A stretch of 34,709 nucleotides of DNA from the NCBI GenBank assembly GCA_029261755.1, contig JAJDAS010000627.1, positions 1 to 34,709 of the forward strand, in the 5' to 3' direction. The notes beneath the pieces are model-generated. The model did not search any database. It was not told the origin of the DNA and saw only the letters and a list, made by a program, of their open reading frames with translations. Both the position numbers and the translations under genes were made by a program. The DNA comes from Nitrospinia bacterium (GTDB taxonomy: Bacteria > Nitrospinota > Nitrospinia > JACRGO01). Below are positions 7,738 through 17,987 of the stretch, in pieces (the stretch's first letter is position 1; every line of letters starts with the position of its first letter).

Positions 7738-10347
7738 ATGAAAATCATCAATAAATTTGCCATCACCTTCTTACTGGTTTTTTTATTGATCCTATTCGGC
7801 GGTTACTTTTCCATCAAGACCAGCGAAAGTATCCTGGAAAAATCTATTGAAAAAGATTCCCTGCTCTTTATCTCCGGGTTCCTGGAAAATATCGACAGAA
7901 TCATACACCGCAGGATCGAAATATTCCAGGAATACTCCAGAGACCTCATACTTCTGGAAGGCGTTACAAAATCAAATCTGGAGTTTGAAAAACTTGAAAA
8001 TATTCAAGAATTCATTGATTCGAAGGATAAGGAATGGACATCAGTCCCAAAGGAAACCATCACCCCTTTTATGCGATCCTTGATGAATAATCGTTTGGCC
8101 CATGAACTTCAGGAAAAATTGGAGTTTTATAAAGAAAAATACGGCTATCCCCTCATTGGGGAAATAATCCTCACAAACAAATACGGAGCTAACGCCGCCA
8201 TTACCGGGAAGACAACCGATTACCGTCAGGACGATGAAGAATGGTGGCAGGCAGCTAAACAGAATGGACTTTATGTGAAAGACGTTGAGTTTGATGAAAG
8301 CGCAGGTGTTAATTCCATTGATATAGGCATTGGAATTAGAGATGAGGCCGGAAATTTTATCGGTGCGTTCAAGATAGTTTACAACATTCGGGAGGTCATC
8401 AATGAACTGAAGGATATAAGCAAAAGTCCATTATTTTCCATATACAAAAAAACAAGGCATACCTTGATGAATCAAGATGGGAAGGTCATATTTCCCACTG
8501 ATGTTAACAAGCCGCTTCAGGACTCAGTTCCCGTACCCTCTCACAAGCTTAGCAAAGATGGCTTTCCCTCTATTGAGAAAAAGCGTAGCCCGCATGGCAA
8601 CTTCCTTTCTTTTCACTCTCATTCAAAAGGATACAAACACTTTAAAGGATTGGGATGGATATACACTCTTCAGTATGAACTTAATGAAATTTTTGCTCCT
8701 TCGGAGCTGCTTAAAAAAACGCTCTGGATAATTACTCTCCTTGTGGGATTACTGACCATAGGCATAGGACTTCTCTTATCAACAAATATCAGAAAACTTG
8801 TGGGTGGTTTGAATGATGAATTAAAGAAGCGCGAAATCACGGAAAAGGCGCTCCAGGAGAGCAAGGCAAGGGTTTTAGAGGCCCAGCGCGTAGCTCTCCT
8901 GGGTTTTTGGGACTGGGATATCGTGGGAAATACTCTTCACTGGTCGGATGAAAGTTGTAATATTTTTGCAATATCGCCAAATGAATTTGACGCCACCTAC
9001 GAAGCGTTTGTAAGCTTTGTCCACCCCGATGACAAGGAGTTTGTCAAAAGATCAATAGATGAAGCCCTTTACGAAAAAAAAACATACAACATTGATCACC
9101 GAATCATCTTGCCGGACGGTTCCGAACGTGTTGTCCATGCGCATGCTGATGTTACTTTCGACGCGCAGGACAAACCTATAAGAATGTTGGGTACCGTACA
9201 GGATGTTACAAAGCGTAAAATGATCGAGAGTAATTTGAAAGATTTGGCGGAAGAGTTGGAATGGAAAAATTTATCTTTGAGAAAGGCAAACGAAGAGGCG
9301 GGAAAGGCCACGGAGATTAAAGAACAGTTTGTTGAATTAGTCGCTCATGATCTCAGAACGCCATTGTCTTCCATCATGGGATTTCTGAATATTTTACATG
9401 ATGAATCAGACCACCCCATACAACCAGAACAAAAGGCAATGGTAAAGATCGTTTTGAATAACGCCGAGAAGATGATTCATACCATTGAGGGATTGCTCAA
9501 TCTAAGCCGACTGCAATCAGGCCAAATAATTCCAAAACCGGACTTTTTTGACGCCCATTCTATCTCGGATATGGTGTTAGAGCGTTTAAATCAACTTGCT
9601 AAAGAAAAAAATATTGAGTTGACTAATGAAGTCCCTGAAGGAATCAGGTTTTATGCCGACTATGAGTTGTATCATTCGGTAATTCAAAACCTCGTATCCA
9701 ACGCCATAAAGTTTTGCAAAAAAGGAGATCGGGTGAGCCTGTTTGTTCCACAAGGGAAAAAATCCACCATGGCAGTAAAAGATACAGGTATTGGAATTGA
9801 AGAGGAATTTCTCCCTGATATCTTTAAAAAAGAAGTCAACACTTCTACCAAGGGAACCGCCGGGGAAAAGGGGTCTGGGTTGGGACTCCCTTATGCATAT
9901 GAAATTATAAAGGCCCATGGAGGCAACCTCACCGTGGAATCGGAGCTGGAAAAAGGTAGTGTTTTTTTTGCTGAACTTCCTTATATGAAACCGCGAATTT
10001 TAGTTGTGGATGATGACCGGGAAACCCGTCTTATGCTAAAGATGAGTTTGGAAAAAATAGAAACGGACACCCTGGAAGCGGAAAACGGCGAGGCGGCATT
10101 GACGCTTTTAAAAGGTAAGGAAATTCATTTGATCATAGCGGATATCCGAATGCCTGGAATGGGTGGCTTCGAACTCCTTAAAAAGGTTAAAAAGGACCCC
10201 GCCACAAAGGACATTCCGATTATTTTGATTACGGGTCAAGCGATGAAAACCAAGGAAAAGGCGATAGGGTTAGGCGCAAGTGATTTTATCACTAAACCGT
10301 TGAATATGGAGAAGTTCATCAATAAGGTAAGGAGGTTTGTGAATTAG
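7738..10347 (+). CDS. hybrid sensor histidine kinase (Cache-like sensor, PAS, HisKA, HATPase, REC)
   Basis: FVELVAHDLRTPLSSIMGF H-box, NLVSNAIKF N-box, DTGIG and GSGLGL G-boxes, C-terminal REC with DIRMPG and TKPL. ATG 7738 (SD AAGGA) preferred over TTG 7684. Confidence 0.93.
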   Translation: MKIINKFAITFLLVFLLILFGGYFSIKTSESILEKSIEKDSLLFISGFLENIDRIIHRRIEIFQEYSRDLILLEGVTKSNLEFEKLENIQEFIDSKDKEWTSVPKETITPFMRSLMNNRLAHELQEKLEFYKEKYGYPLIGEIILTNKYGANAAITGKTTDYRQDDEEWWQAAKQNGLYVKDVEFDESAGVNSIDIGIGIRDEAGNFIGAFKIVYNIREVINELKDISKSPLFSIYKKTRHTLMNQDGKVIFPTDVNKPLQDSVPVPSHKLSKDGFPSIEKKRSPHGNFLSFHSHSKGYKHFKGLGWIYTLQYELNEIFAPSELLKKTLWIITLLVGLLTIGIGLLLSTNIRKLVGGLNDELKKREITEKALQESKARVLEAQRVALLGFWDWDIVGNTLHWSDESCNIFAISPNEFDATYEAFVSFVHPDDKEFVKRSIDEALYEKKTYNIDHRIILPDGSERVVHAHADVTFDAQDKPIRMLGTVQDVTKRKMIESNLKDLAEELEWKNLSLRKANEEAGKATEIKEQFVELVAHDLRTPLSSIMGFLNILHDESDHPIQPEQKAMVKIVLNNAEKMIHTIEGLLNLSRLQSGQIIPKPDFFDAHSISDMVLERLNQLAKEKNIELTNEVPEGIRFYADYELYHSVIQNLVSNAIKFCKKGDRVSLFVPQGKKSTMAVKDTGIGIEEEFLPDIFKKEVNTSTKGTAGEKGSGLGLPYAYEIIKAHGGNLTVESELEKGSVFFAELPYMKPRILVVDDDRETRLMLKMSLEKIETDTLEAENGEAALTLLKGKEIHLIIADIRMPGMGGFELLKKVKKDPATKDIPIILITGQAMKTKEKAIGLGASDFITKPLNMEKFINKVRRFVN

Positions 10348-10440
10348 TTTTCAGGGTTAGGGAAGGAGTTGGCATAAAAAATTTATTTGGGGTTTGCTAA
10401 TTTCCACCCCATTCCGCAATAAACCAATAGGAAGGTAAAG

Positions 10441-10917
10441 TTGAAATATACAGATTCAAGACCTAAATCACAATGCCAGGTTCAATTATCCGGCCCCATT
10501 CAGGAAACGGAAGGATTAAGGATTTTACTTGTGGAGGATGATAAGGTGAACCAAATAATTGCTGGTCGTTTATTGGAAAATAATGAACATGAAGTGGTGA
10601 TCGCCCAAAACGGTAAAGAGGCGGTTGACATGGTCCAAAATGAAAATTTTGATCTGGTTCTTATGGACATCAATATGCCGGTGATGGATGGGCTTGAAGC
10701 GACCAGAGCAATTCGAAAATGGGAAAAGGAAATGCAAAACCCGGATTACGGAATTGGGAATAAAAAGGCCCACCCATTCCATATTCCCATCATAGCCCTC
10801 ACTGCCTTGGCTTTTGAAGGGTTTAAGGAAAAATGTCTGGGCTCAGGAATGGACGGTTATATATCAAAACCTGTCTCTGAAGCGATGTTAATAAAATCCT
10901 TGGAACCCTTTGTTTAA
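10441..10917 (+). CDS. CheY-like response regulator (REC)
   Basis: ILLVEDDKVNQIIAGRLL, VLMDINMPVMDG, ISKPV; TTG start with SD AGGAAGG. Confidence 0.9.
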   Translation: MKYTDSRPKSQCQVQLSGPIQETEGLRILLVEDDKVNQIIAGRLLENNEHEVVIAQNGKEAVDMVQNENFDLVLMDINMPVMDGLEATRAIRKWEKEMQNPDYGIGNKKAHPFHIPIIALTALAFEGFKEKCLGSGMDGYISKPVSEAMLIKSLEPFV

Positions 10918-11132
10918 CGCAAAGATTTAAAGATTATCCAAGAATAGTTATTAAAATTCAGTCCCAATATCGTGGGAATGCTCATAAAATGTGCATTAAT
11001 TATACGTAGATAACCGTCCCATGGGTAGCATTCACTCATATGTCCCCGAGGCCTGATTAGAAAAACACGTAATTATTTGTTGCGTTATGCGATATTGCGG
11101 CTCCGGGATACAGGAATCTTCTCATCTCCACT

Positions 11133-12899
11133 TCACTCTATCCCCTCTTTAAAAAACTGATTCAGATCAGGCACGTTTTTTTTGGGTTTGCGGATTTTTT
11201 TCACGGCCTTTAGATTCTTATTGCAGGTTTTGATCCCTTTCAGCGCCTCCTCATTTCCGGGAACCACCTCCAAATAGCTGAAAAACAGTTCTCTCGCTCG
11301 TCTCCAATCTTTTCGGCTCAATTTCTTCCGAGCATTAGCGATGGTGGACTCCTTGATCTTTTTTATCCCATCACGGGCTACTTGGTTTGTCGGATCCGAC
11401 TCTAAAACCTTTTGAAAATAATGAAAGGCATCCTCACCGGATTTCCGGAAATATCTTTTCTTTTTATAATAGGTTTGGGCTTTCGTGGAAAATTCTTTCA
11501 AATTTTTCTTACGCATTTCTGCTTCTTTTCGAGCTTCTTCCTCTTGAGCCTTGATCCTCGTTTCGGTCTCCGTTAGTAGTTTTTTTGCCTCCAGAGAGTG
11601 CCGGGTATTTTCAAAATCCTCCGCCAGAATAAACATCTCCTTGGCTTTGGATAGTTTCTCTCCATTTTTTGCCTGAACTCCATGGTCATAAAAAATCTTC
11701 GCGGCAAATTCACTCAGGCGATTCGCGTAGCCTCCCAACTCTTTTTGGGCGGCTTTCCCTTTCAGGAACTGTTTGGCTTCAAAATAGTTTTCCTCCGCCA
11801 GCATTCCAAAGGACTTCTGTTTGTAAATTTCCAACAGGTTTTCCCGCGCCTGATCCTGTTGGTTGCTAAACGGCAAACGGATTGCCTTCAGCAAACTTTC
11901 TTCATCGCCAACAACAATGTAAAGTTGGGTCAATTCCTTCAAGGCTCTTTCATACCCTTGTGTTCCCGGGGAACCTTCCATCACCTGTTGGAAGAACTTT
12001 TCCGCTTTATCAAAATGCCTTTTTCCCTTAGCTTCCAGCCCTTGGGTCAAAAGGAGCACATCTCGAGATTGGTGAAAAAATTGGAAATAGGCCGCCAAGG
12101 AAAGAATTAAAATGAATAAGGCGCCCATTGCCCATGATTTTGGTTGAACCTTTTCTACCATAGCTGGAGAAGAAATTTGGGGCGACGTTTCCGAGGCTTT
12201 TGCCAAAGCCAGGTCATCCTTTCCGTAGGCAATGCTTCCAGCATCAAAATTCAGTTCTACGTATCCCAAACGGATTTGATCCCCATCCTTCAATTTCTTT
12301 TCCGAATAAATTTTTCCATTCACCATAACTACATTTTTTTCGCTCACACATTTCAAAACAATTTCAGGACCCGTTTTGTGGATCTCCGCATGGTTTCTTG
12401 AAACCGATTCATCGTTCAGACATAGCTTGCAATCCTCGCCACGGCCAATGGTTACGACTGACTCAACAAGGACAAAATCTTTTTTTTGGCCGCCTTCTTC
12501 ATAAGACAGTTTGGGGAGATTCAAATCGGTGGGAAGAACAGTCCCTTGTTCCGACTTTGGCGCTTCCCTTCCGATGAGGGTGGAGTCATTGGCAGTTGAT
12601 TCCAGCTTGAAGCTAACAGGTACGAAACCAATAGCGCCGCTTTCTCCCCCTTTAATTTCCTTTTTTTGAATTTTCTCCCCTTCCAAAAAAGTTCCATTGG
12701 AACTTTGCAGGTCTTCCAGGTAAAACTTCCCATCTTCATGGGTAACTCTGGCGTGAATTTTTGATACATTGGGGTCCAAAATAACCAGTTGATTATTTTT
12801 TTCTCTGCCTATGTAAAGCTCTTTTTGGCGCACCGTTGCCCTTTGCAAAAACTCTGTCTGTTTATCGTTTTTATAGACTTCGATGATTAAGGCTTTCAT
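11133..12899 (-). CDS. FHA-FHA-TM-TPR protein
   Basis: Two FHA signatures (IGREKNNQ...SKIHARV...SSNGTFLEG; IGRGEDC...SVSRNHAEI...VMVNG), TM (WAMGALFILILSLAAYFQF), TPR-like C-terminus. Confidence 0.88.
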   Translation of the reverse strand: MKALIIEVYKNDKQTEFLQRATVRQKELYIGREKNNQLVILDPNVSKIHARVTHEDGKFYLEDLQSSNGTFLEGEKIQKKEIKGGESGAIGFVPVSFKLESTANDSTLIGREAPKSEQGTVLPTDLNLPKLSYEEGGQKKDFVLVESVVTIGRGEDCKLCLNDESVSRNHAEIHKTGPEIVLKCVSEKNVVMVNGKIYSEKKLKDGDQIRLGYVELNFDAGSIAYGKDDLALAKASETSPQISSPAMVEKVQPKSWAMGALFILILSLAAYFQFFHQSRDVLLLTQGLEAKGKRHFDKAEKFFQQVMEGSPGTQGYERALKELTQLYIVVGDEESLLKAIRLPFSNQQDQARENLLEIYKQKSFGMLAEENYFEAKQFLKGKAAQKELGGYANRLSEFAAKIFYDHGVQAKNGEKLSKAKEMFILAEDFENTRHSLEAKKLLTETETRIKAQEEEARKEAEMRKKNLKEFSTKAQTYYKKKRYFRKSGEDAFHYFQKVLESDPTNQVARDGIKKIKESTIANARKKLSRKDWRRARELFFSYLEVVPGNEEALKGIKTCNKNLKAVKKIRKPKKNVPDLNQFFKEGIE

Positions 12900-12998
12900 G
12901 ATTCACAAGATGGGGATGTTCTATCGGTTATGTCACTTGGCAAAATGATCAAGGAACAGCAGTTTGCAGTTTAAGGATCGGGTCAATTACGTACAGAG

Positions 12999-14036
12999 TT
13001 ATCTAAGCTTTATCTTTTCTTCTTCGACATCTTTTTTAAGGCGTTTCACATAGCCTTTTAGCAGCCAGTGTCTTTGCAATGCCAAGCCGACGATGGAAAA
13101 GTCGTCCACCATGGTATTGATGCTTTCCGATAGGGCCGGCAGATTTTCCGTAAATTTATTTAAATCAGCGCTTATCTTTTTCAGGTCTGCTCCCGTCCCT
13201 TCAAAATGGCCCAACAACACCTCTGTTTTGCTGGAGAGATTATTCACGTTTTGGATTACACCACTTGTATTATTGACAATCCTTTTGATGGCAGAGCCCA
13301 AATCTTCTTCCCCTTCCAGGGTGTTTTCAGCAAATTTGCTGATTTTCCCAGTAAAGTCCACAACGTTTCCCATGGCAGCGTCCATCTTGAACATCATTTT
13401 TTTTAAATCCCCCTGTATTTCATTCATGGAGGAAACAAAGCCACTAATTTGTGCCATATTTTCCTTGAGCCCATTGATCATTGGGCCCACGCCATCCAGA
13501 TCAATTTTGTTCAACCGTTCCCCAACCCTGGAGAAGTTGTTTACTCCCGCAGATATCTCCGGGATGATGTTTTCATAAAGTAACTTTAGATTTTCCCGAA
13601 CCAGGTGGTCGGCCGATTTTTCCACCATCAGCGGGATAGCGTTTCCAATTCCAAACATTTCGGGGCTTGCGCCCAGGTCAAGAATCAATTCAGGAGAGCC
13701 AAAAAGTTTGGGAATAATGGTTAAACTAGCATCTTTCGTCATCTTTTGGCTGATTTCTTTTAGAACCGAGATACTTAAATCGATCCCATCATATTGGCTA
13801 TTAATAGTAATGCCCTCTATTTTCCCCACTTCAAGCCCAAAAAGGCTGATGGGAGAGCCAACCATGATTTCGTTGGGCAAACTTTTTACGCTCGCAGGAA
13901 AAAACTGATACTGTTTGTTGTAACGTATATTTTTTAGATAGAGCATACCGGAGGCCAGTGCACCAATAAGCAACGCCAGCCCTACTAAAAACCGGAGCTT
14001 TGGAGATTCGACTACCCCTTCAAAAAGCATCTTCAT
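12999..14036 (-). CDS. MCE/MlaD-family lipid transport protein
   Basis: N-terminal TM followed by an MCE-type domain (LPNEIMVGSPISLFGLEVGKIEGI...LTIIPKLFGSPELILDLG), then a long helical C-terminus. Confidence 0.85.
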   Translation of the reverse strand: MKMLFEGVVESPKLRFLVGLALLIGALASGMLYLKNIRYNKQYQFFPASVKSLPNEIMVGSPISLFGLEVGKIEGITINSQYDGIDLSISVLKEISQKMTKDASLTIIPKLFGSPELILDLGASPEMFGIGNAIPLMVEKSADHLVRENLKLLYENIIPEISAGVNNFSRVGERLNKIDLDGVGPMINGLKENMAQISGFVSSMNEIQGDLKKMMFKMDAAMGNVVDFTGKISKFAENTLEGEEDLGSAIKRIVNNTSGVIQNVNNLSSKTEVLLGHFEGTGADLKKISADLNKFTENLPALSESINTMVDDFSIVGLALQRHWLLKGYVKRLKKDVEEEKIKLR

Positions 14037-14074
14037 GAAAACCCTTTCCGCTCTTTTTATTGAAAAAAAACATT

Positions 14075-14767
14075 TTACGCTCCGACCCCGTTTAGAATCT
14101 CCACCACACGAAAATTCCCCAAAACATCCGAAAACTCTCCCCTGGAAAAAGCATAAACAACATTTAGCCGGGTAGCTTTTTTTTTCGATTCGGCAAAGTT
14201 TCTCAACAATTCCACGCGACTGAGATCGTCAAGATGTTTCAAAGGATCCAAGTAAACAATTATATCAGGTAATGAAGCCCATGCACGGATAATCGAAAAA
14301 ATTTTTCTTCGATGGACGTTTGTACCAAGAGGATAATCGTTTAAAATTTCCCGGACCATGAAGTCGGACGAGATCTTTTGAACCCTTTCATCAAATTCCA
14401 AATCATTCCGATCTTTAATCAGACATAGATTTTCCATAAAGGTTAAGTCGCTGCAAAAATCTGAACCGTCTTCCGAGACATATGCCATTCTTATTTCTTC
14501 CTTGAAACAATCCAGGTTTTTTTTGGAGGCAAGGCATATTCTTTTTTCTCCGAAATCGACATTGATAGCCCCTTTGGATAGTTCCTCCAAACCCAGGATT
14601 GCTCTCACCAGGGCAGAGCCCATCTCTCCTTTTTCACAGAGCAACATCAGGTTTTCACCTCTCCCCAGGCTTACCTCCTCGTCGGAAAGATGTACAGGTT
14701 CCCCGGCAACCGATAAGGGCGACTTGATGGTTAGTTGAATCGGCTCCTGATTTTTGATTTGCGCCAT
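14075..14767 (-). CDS. degenerate MlaF-like ABC ATP-binding protein
   Basis: Between MlaE-like and MCE genes. ABC ATPase-like layout (ENLMLLCEKGEMGSALVRAILGLEELSKGAINV; SIIRAWASLPDIIVYLDPLKHLDD) with abnormal nucleotide-binding motifs. Confidence 0.7.
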   Translation of the reverse strand: MAQIKNQEPIQLTIKSPLSVAGEPVHLSDEEVSLGRGENLMLLCEKGEMGSALVRAILGLEELSKGAINVDFGEKRICLASKKNLDCFKEEIRMAYVSEDGSDFCSDLTFMENLCLIKDRNDLEFDERVQKISSDFMVREILNDYPLGTNVHRRKIFSIIRAWASLPDIIVYLDPLKHLDDLSRVELLRNFAESKKKATRLNVVYAFSRGEFSDVLGNFRVVEILNGVGA

Positions 14768-14770
14768 TGG

Positions 14771-15559
14771 TTATATTAATAATTGGAAAGCAAAATCCAC
14801 GGTTATGGAAAAAAGGATTGACGCCACAATGACCATGGACACATTGTACTTCCCTGTTTTTGTATAAGAACCCATGGCGTAGAAAGAAGCTGTCAAAGAG
14901 GCAATGAGGGAAAACAAAATAGATTTAACAAAAATCAAAGAGATGGTTCCCGGCTGAATCATTCCCAAATACTTTTCGGCATTTACAACAAAGTAGCCAG
15001 GCTCACTCAAATAAACCATCCAGAAAATGACGGCAAAAGAGGCAATAATGAAACCGCTGCATGCTATCGCGGCAAGCAATATTGCGGAAAACAGGAAGGG
15101 GCTGAGATAAAAAGCCACTGGATTTACTTTATAAATATACAAAATTTCCATTTCCCCTTTCCTCGCACATTCATGAAGATCCATGCCTGTTCCGATACAG
15201 CATTGGCCCAAAACAGTGATAAAGGCCACCAAGGGACACATTTCTTCAACCACCAACCTGGAATATAAAAAGGGGAGAAAGTTTTGGAGAGAAACACCAA
15301 AAGGATTACCAGCGCTTAAAATAAAGGTGGAGTAGGCGATTAAGGCACCCGACACCAGGGATATGCTGATAATTTGAAAAAAGGAGGAGAGCAGGATATT
15401 GAAGGACCGCCTGACAAAATAACCTTTCATGGAAAACGAAAAAAGGACGTTCACCAAAAAAAAAAGCAGTCTGGCTGGGTTCATGGGCCGGGAGTTGGGG
15501 GGTTGAGAAAAATGGCTGATTAGGATCAGACCGGGGCAAAATCCGGTCCTGCCATGCAT
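14771..15559 (-). CDS. MlaE-like ABC transporter permease
   Basis: Polytopic; GEMEILYIYKVNPVAFYLSPFLFSAILL resembles the MlaE E-I-x-A-L...P...P motif; position next to MCE and ATPase genes. Start may be at 15484. Confidence 0.72.
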   Translation of the reverse strand: MHGRTGFCPGLILISHFSQPPNSRPMNPARLLFFLVNVLFSFSMKGYFVRRSFNILLSSFFQIISISLVSGALIAYSTFILSAGNPFGVSLQNFLPFLYSRLVVEEMCPLVAFITVLGQCCIGTGMDLHECARKGEMEILYIYKVNPVAFYLSPFLFSAILLAAIACSGFIIASFAVIFWMVYLSEPGYFVVNAEKYLGMIQPGTISLIFVKSILFSLIASLTASFYAMGSYTKTGKYNVSMVIVASILFSITVDFAFQLLI

Positions 15560-15583
15560 ATCGCTTCTCTTGCCAATGGGATT

Positions 15584-15952
15584 TTATGAATCTCCAAATT
15601 CGATAAATGTTCCATCATCGTCAAAAACCTTATAGGCGGTGGAATCACTGGCCACTATTTTTTTCACGAGAAGTTTAAAGGGACCTACTTGAAAGTCATC
15701 ATCCTGTTTGATTTTTTGCTGGTCAATTTTCTTGCCTTGATAGTAAACTCCATTAGGGCTTTTGTTGGTTATGAACCACTGATTTCCTTCATAGGTGATG
15801 AGCGCATGTTTTCGGGAGACTGTGGAGTGGCTGACAAAAATATCGCAGTTTGGGTGCCGCCCTATGGATATAGACTCCGTACTGAAGGAAAATCGATTCA
15901 AAAAACGATCTTCCTCAAAAACATCAATAATGATAGCTTTATAAGCCTTCAT
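15584..15952 (-). CDS. small FHA-domain protein
   Basis: ISIGRHPNCDIFVSHSTVSRKHALITYEGNQWFITNKSPNGVYYQGKKI. Confidence 0.92.
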   Translation of the reverse strand: MKAYKAIIIDVFEEDRFLNRFSFSTESISIGRHPNCDIFVSHSTVSRKHALITYEGNQWFITNKSPNGVYYQGKKIDQQKIKQDDDFQVGPFKLLVKKIVASDSTAYKVFDDDGTFIEFGDS

Positions 15953-15996
15953 AAATGCCCGGCCAAATTATACTTGTTGCTCCAAATTTACGCCTT

Positions 15997-17937
15997 TTAC
16001 GAGAGCTGGATATTCACCGCTTGCTTCAAATCCCTTAAGTGCCCCTTCAAACCTTTGCTCTTGGACTCAAGGGTCTTACGAACCGTATGGGCGATGCCTT
16101 CGGCATCAAGTCCATAATTTTTCCTTAAAAGGCCGGGGGCGCCATGTTCGACAAACTGATCAGGGATGCCAATTCGTTTCACGGAAACGTTCCAAATATT
16201 TCTTTCTTCCAAAAATTCCATCACCGCGCTTCCGAAGCCACCCTGGAGCATATTCTCTTCCACGGTAATGATACAACCGGTGGCCTCTGCAAATTTTTCA
16301 ATGGCGTCACCATCCAGGGGCTTCACAAACCTGGCGTTGATTACAGCCACGTCGAAACCCTCTTGCTCCAGAATCTCCGCTGCCTGGTAAGCTGGTGCCA
16401 CCATATTTCCCACGGCAAAAATCGCTGCGGTTTGTCCCTCTTTGAGGACTTCCGAGCGGCCTATTTCCAACGTCTCAATGGTTTCATCTAACTCTACTCC
16501 GAGGCCGGATCCCCTGGGATAACGAACCAATGCAGGCCCTTTGTGGTCGATGGCGGTTTTTAACATATGCCTGAACTCGTTTTCGTCTTTTGGCGCCATC
16601 ATTACCATATGGGGAAAGCTTCGAAATAACGAAAGGTCGAAAACCCCCTGATGAGTCGGCCCATCTTCCCCAACAATGCCGGCACGATCCACCGCGAAGG
16701 TGACCGGAAGGTTCATCAGGCACACATCAAGGAGAACCTGGTCCAGCGCCCTCTGCAAAAAAGTGGAGTAAATGGCGGCCACAGGTTTGAAACCTTCCAG
16801 GGCAAGACCTGCCGCGAAGGTCACGGCATGTTGCTCCGCGATACCCACATCGTAGAAACGGTCCGGGAATATTTCCGCAAATTCAGCCAAACCAGCCCCA
16901 TCGGCCATAGCTGCGGTAATTCCAACAATTTTCTCATCCGACTTCGCCAATTCCACCATGGTTTTGCTGAATATGGAGGTGTAAGAAGGAGGTGCAGATT
17001 GTTTCTTATGGACATTGCCGCTATCCACATCAAAGGGTGATACTCCATGAAAGGAGTGCGAGCGATCCTCCGCCGGTTGGTAACCCTTTCCTTTTTTCGT
17101 CACCACATGGACAAGTAGGGGGCCCTTCATTTTCTTCACATTCTCAAAGGCATCCAGGAGGTGTTCCAGGTTATGACCGTCAATGGGCCCAATATAAACA
17201 AAGCCGAGATCCTCAAAAATTCGACCCGGCACAAAAATTCCTTTCACCTGCTCCTCCACTCGGTGGGCAAACTGGGAAATCTGCTTTCCTATACCGGGTA
17301 TGGACTCCAGCAAAGTGTCTACCTCATCCTTCATCTTGTTAAAAAGCTGGCCGGTAAGAATTTTGTTCAGGTAAGAAGAGAGTGCTCCCACATTGGGGGA
17401 GATGGACATCTCATTATCATTCAGGACCACCAACAAGTTTTTTTTCATCCCTCCTGCCTGGTTCAAACCTTCAAAGGAAATTCCGGAAGTCATAGATCCA
17501 TCACCAATAACGGCAATGACCTTGTTGTCTTCTCCCTTCATATCCCTTCCACACGCCAAACCCACTGCCGCTGGGATGGAGGTTCCGCTGTGTCCCGTGG
17601 AAAAGGCATCGTGGGGGCTTTCCGAGACCTTGGGAAACCCGGTAATACCTTCAAATTGGCGTAGAGTATGGAAGTTTTTTCTCCTTCCGGTGAGCAGTTT
17701 GTGGGTATAGGCCTGATGACCCACATCCCAAATAACCTTATCCTTGGGAGAATTAAAGGCATAGTGGATTGCTAGGCTTAATTCCACCACCCCAAGGTTT
17801 GGGGAAAGATGCCCACCCGTTTTAGAAACCGTCTCAATAATGGTTTCTCTGATTTCTTGGGCCAGAGTGGGGAGGTCCTGCCTGGGAATTTTTTTTAGAT
17901 CGTCCGGCGAATCGATTGTATCTAGAAGAGTTGGCAT
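15997..17937 (-). CDS. dxs: 1-deoxy-D-xylulose-5-phosphate synthase
   Basis: [64 protein letters not shown]; full length. Confidence 0.99.
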   Translation of the reverse strand: MPTLLDTIDSPDDLKKIPRQDLPTLAQEIRETIIETVSKTGGHLSPNLGVVELSLAIHYAFNSPKDKVIWDVGHQAYTHKLLTGRRKNFHTLRQFEGITGFPKVSESPHDAFSTGHSGTSIPAAVGLACGRDMKGEDNKVIAVIGDGSMTSGISFEGLNQAGGMKKNLLVVLNDNEMSISPNVGALSSYLNKILTGQLFNKMKDEVDTLLESIPGIGKQISQFAHRVEEQVKGIFVPGRIFEDLGFVYIGPIDGHNLEHLLDAFENVKKMKGPLLVHVVTKKGKGYQPAEDRSHSFHGVSPFDVDSGNVHKKQSAPPSYTSIFSKTMVELAKSDEKIVGITAAMADGAGLAEFAEIFPDRFYDVGIAEQHAVTFAAGLALEGFKPVAAIYSTFLQRALDQVLLDVCLMNLPVTFAVDRAGIVGEDGPTHQGVFDLSLFRSFPHMVMMAPKDENEFRHMLKTAIDHKGPALVRYPRGSGLGVELDETIETLEIGRSEVLKEGQTAAIFAVGNMVAPAYQAAEILEQEGFDVAVINARFVKPLDGDAIEKFAEATGCIITVEENMLQGGFGSAVMEFLEERNIWNVSVKRIGIPDQFVEHGAPGLLRKNYGLDAEGIAHTVRKTLESKSKGLKGHLRDLKQAVNIQLS

Positions 17938-17987
17938 AAAATTTTCACATTAAAATAAAAAAAGTATTTGAGAAACCTATTGAACCA

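Noticed and set aside
11682-12110. 142-aa + ORF opposite the FHA-TPR gene
   Set aside because: Antisense to a clearly coding TPR/FHA gene; low-complexity translation.
13093-13578. 161-aa + ORF opposite the MCE gene
   Set aside because: Shadow ORF of the MCE coding sequence.
15689-16117. 142-aa + ORF spanning the FHA and dxs 3' ends
   Set aside because: Antisense to two well-supported genes; no domain.
16651-17710. Several + ORFs (129, 116, 167, 105 aa) opposite dxs
   Set aside because: Overlap one another and lie antisense to dxs, whose frame is unambiguous.
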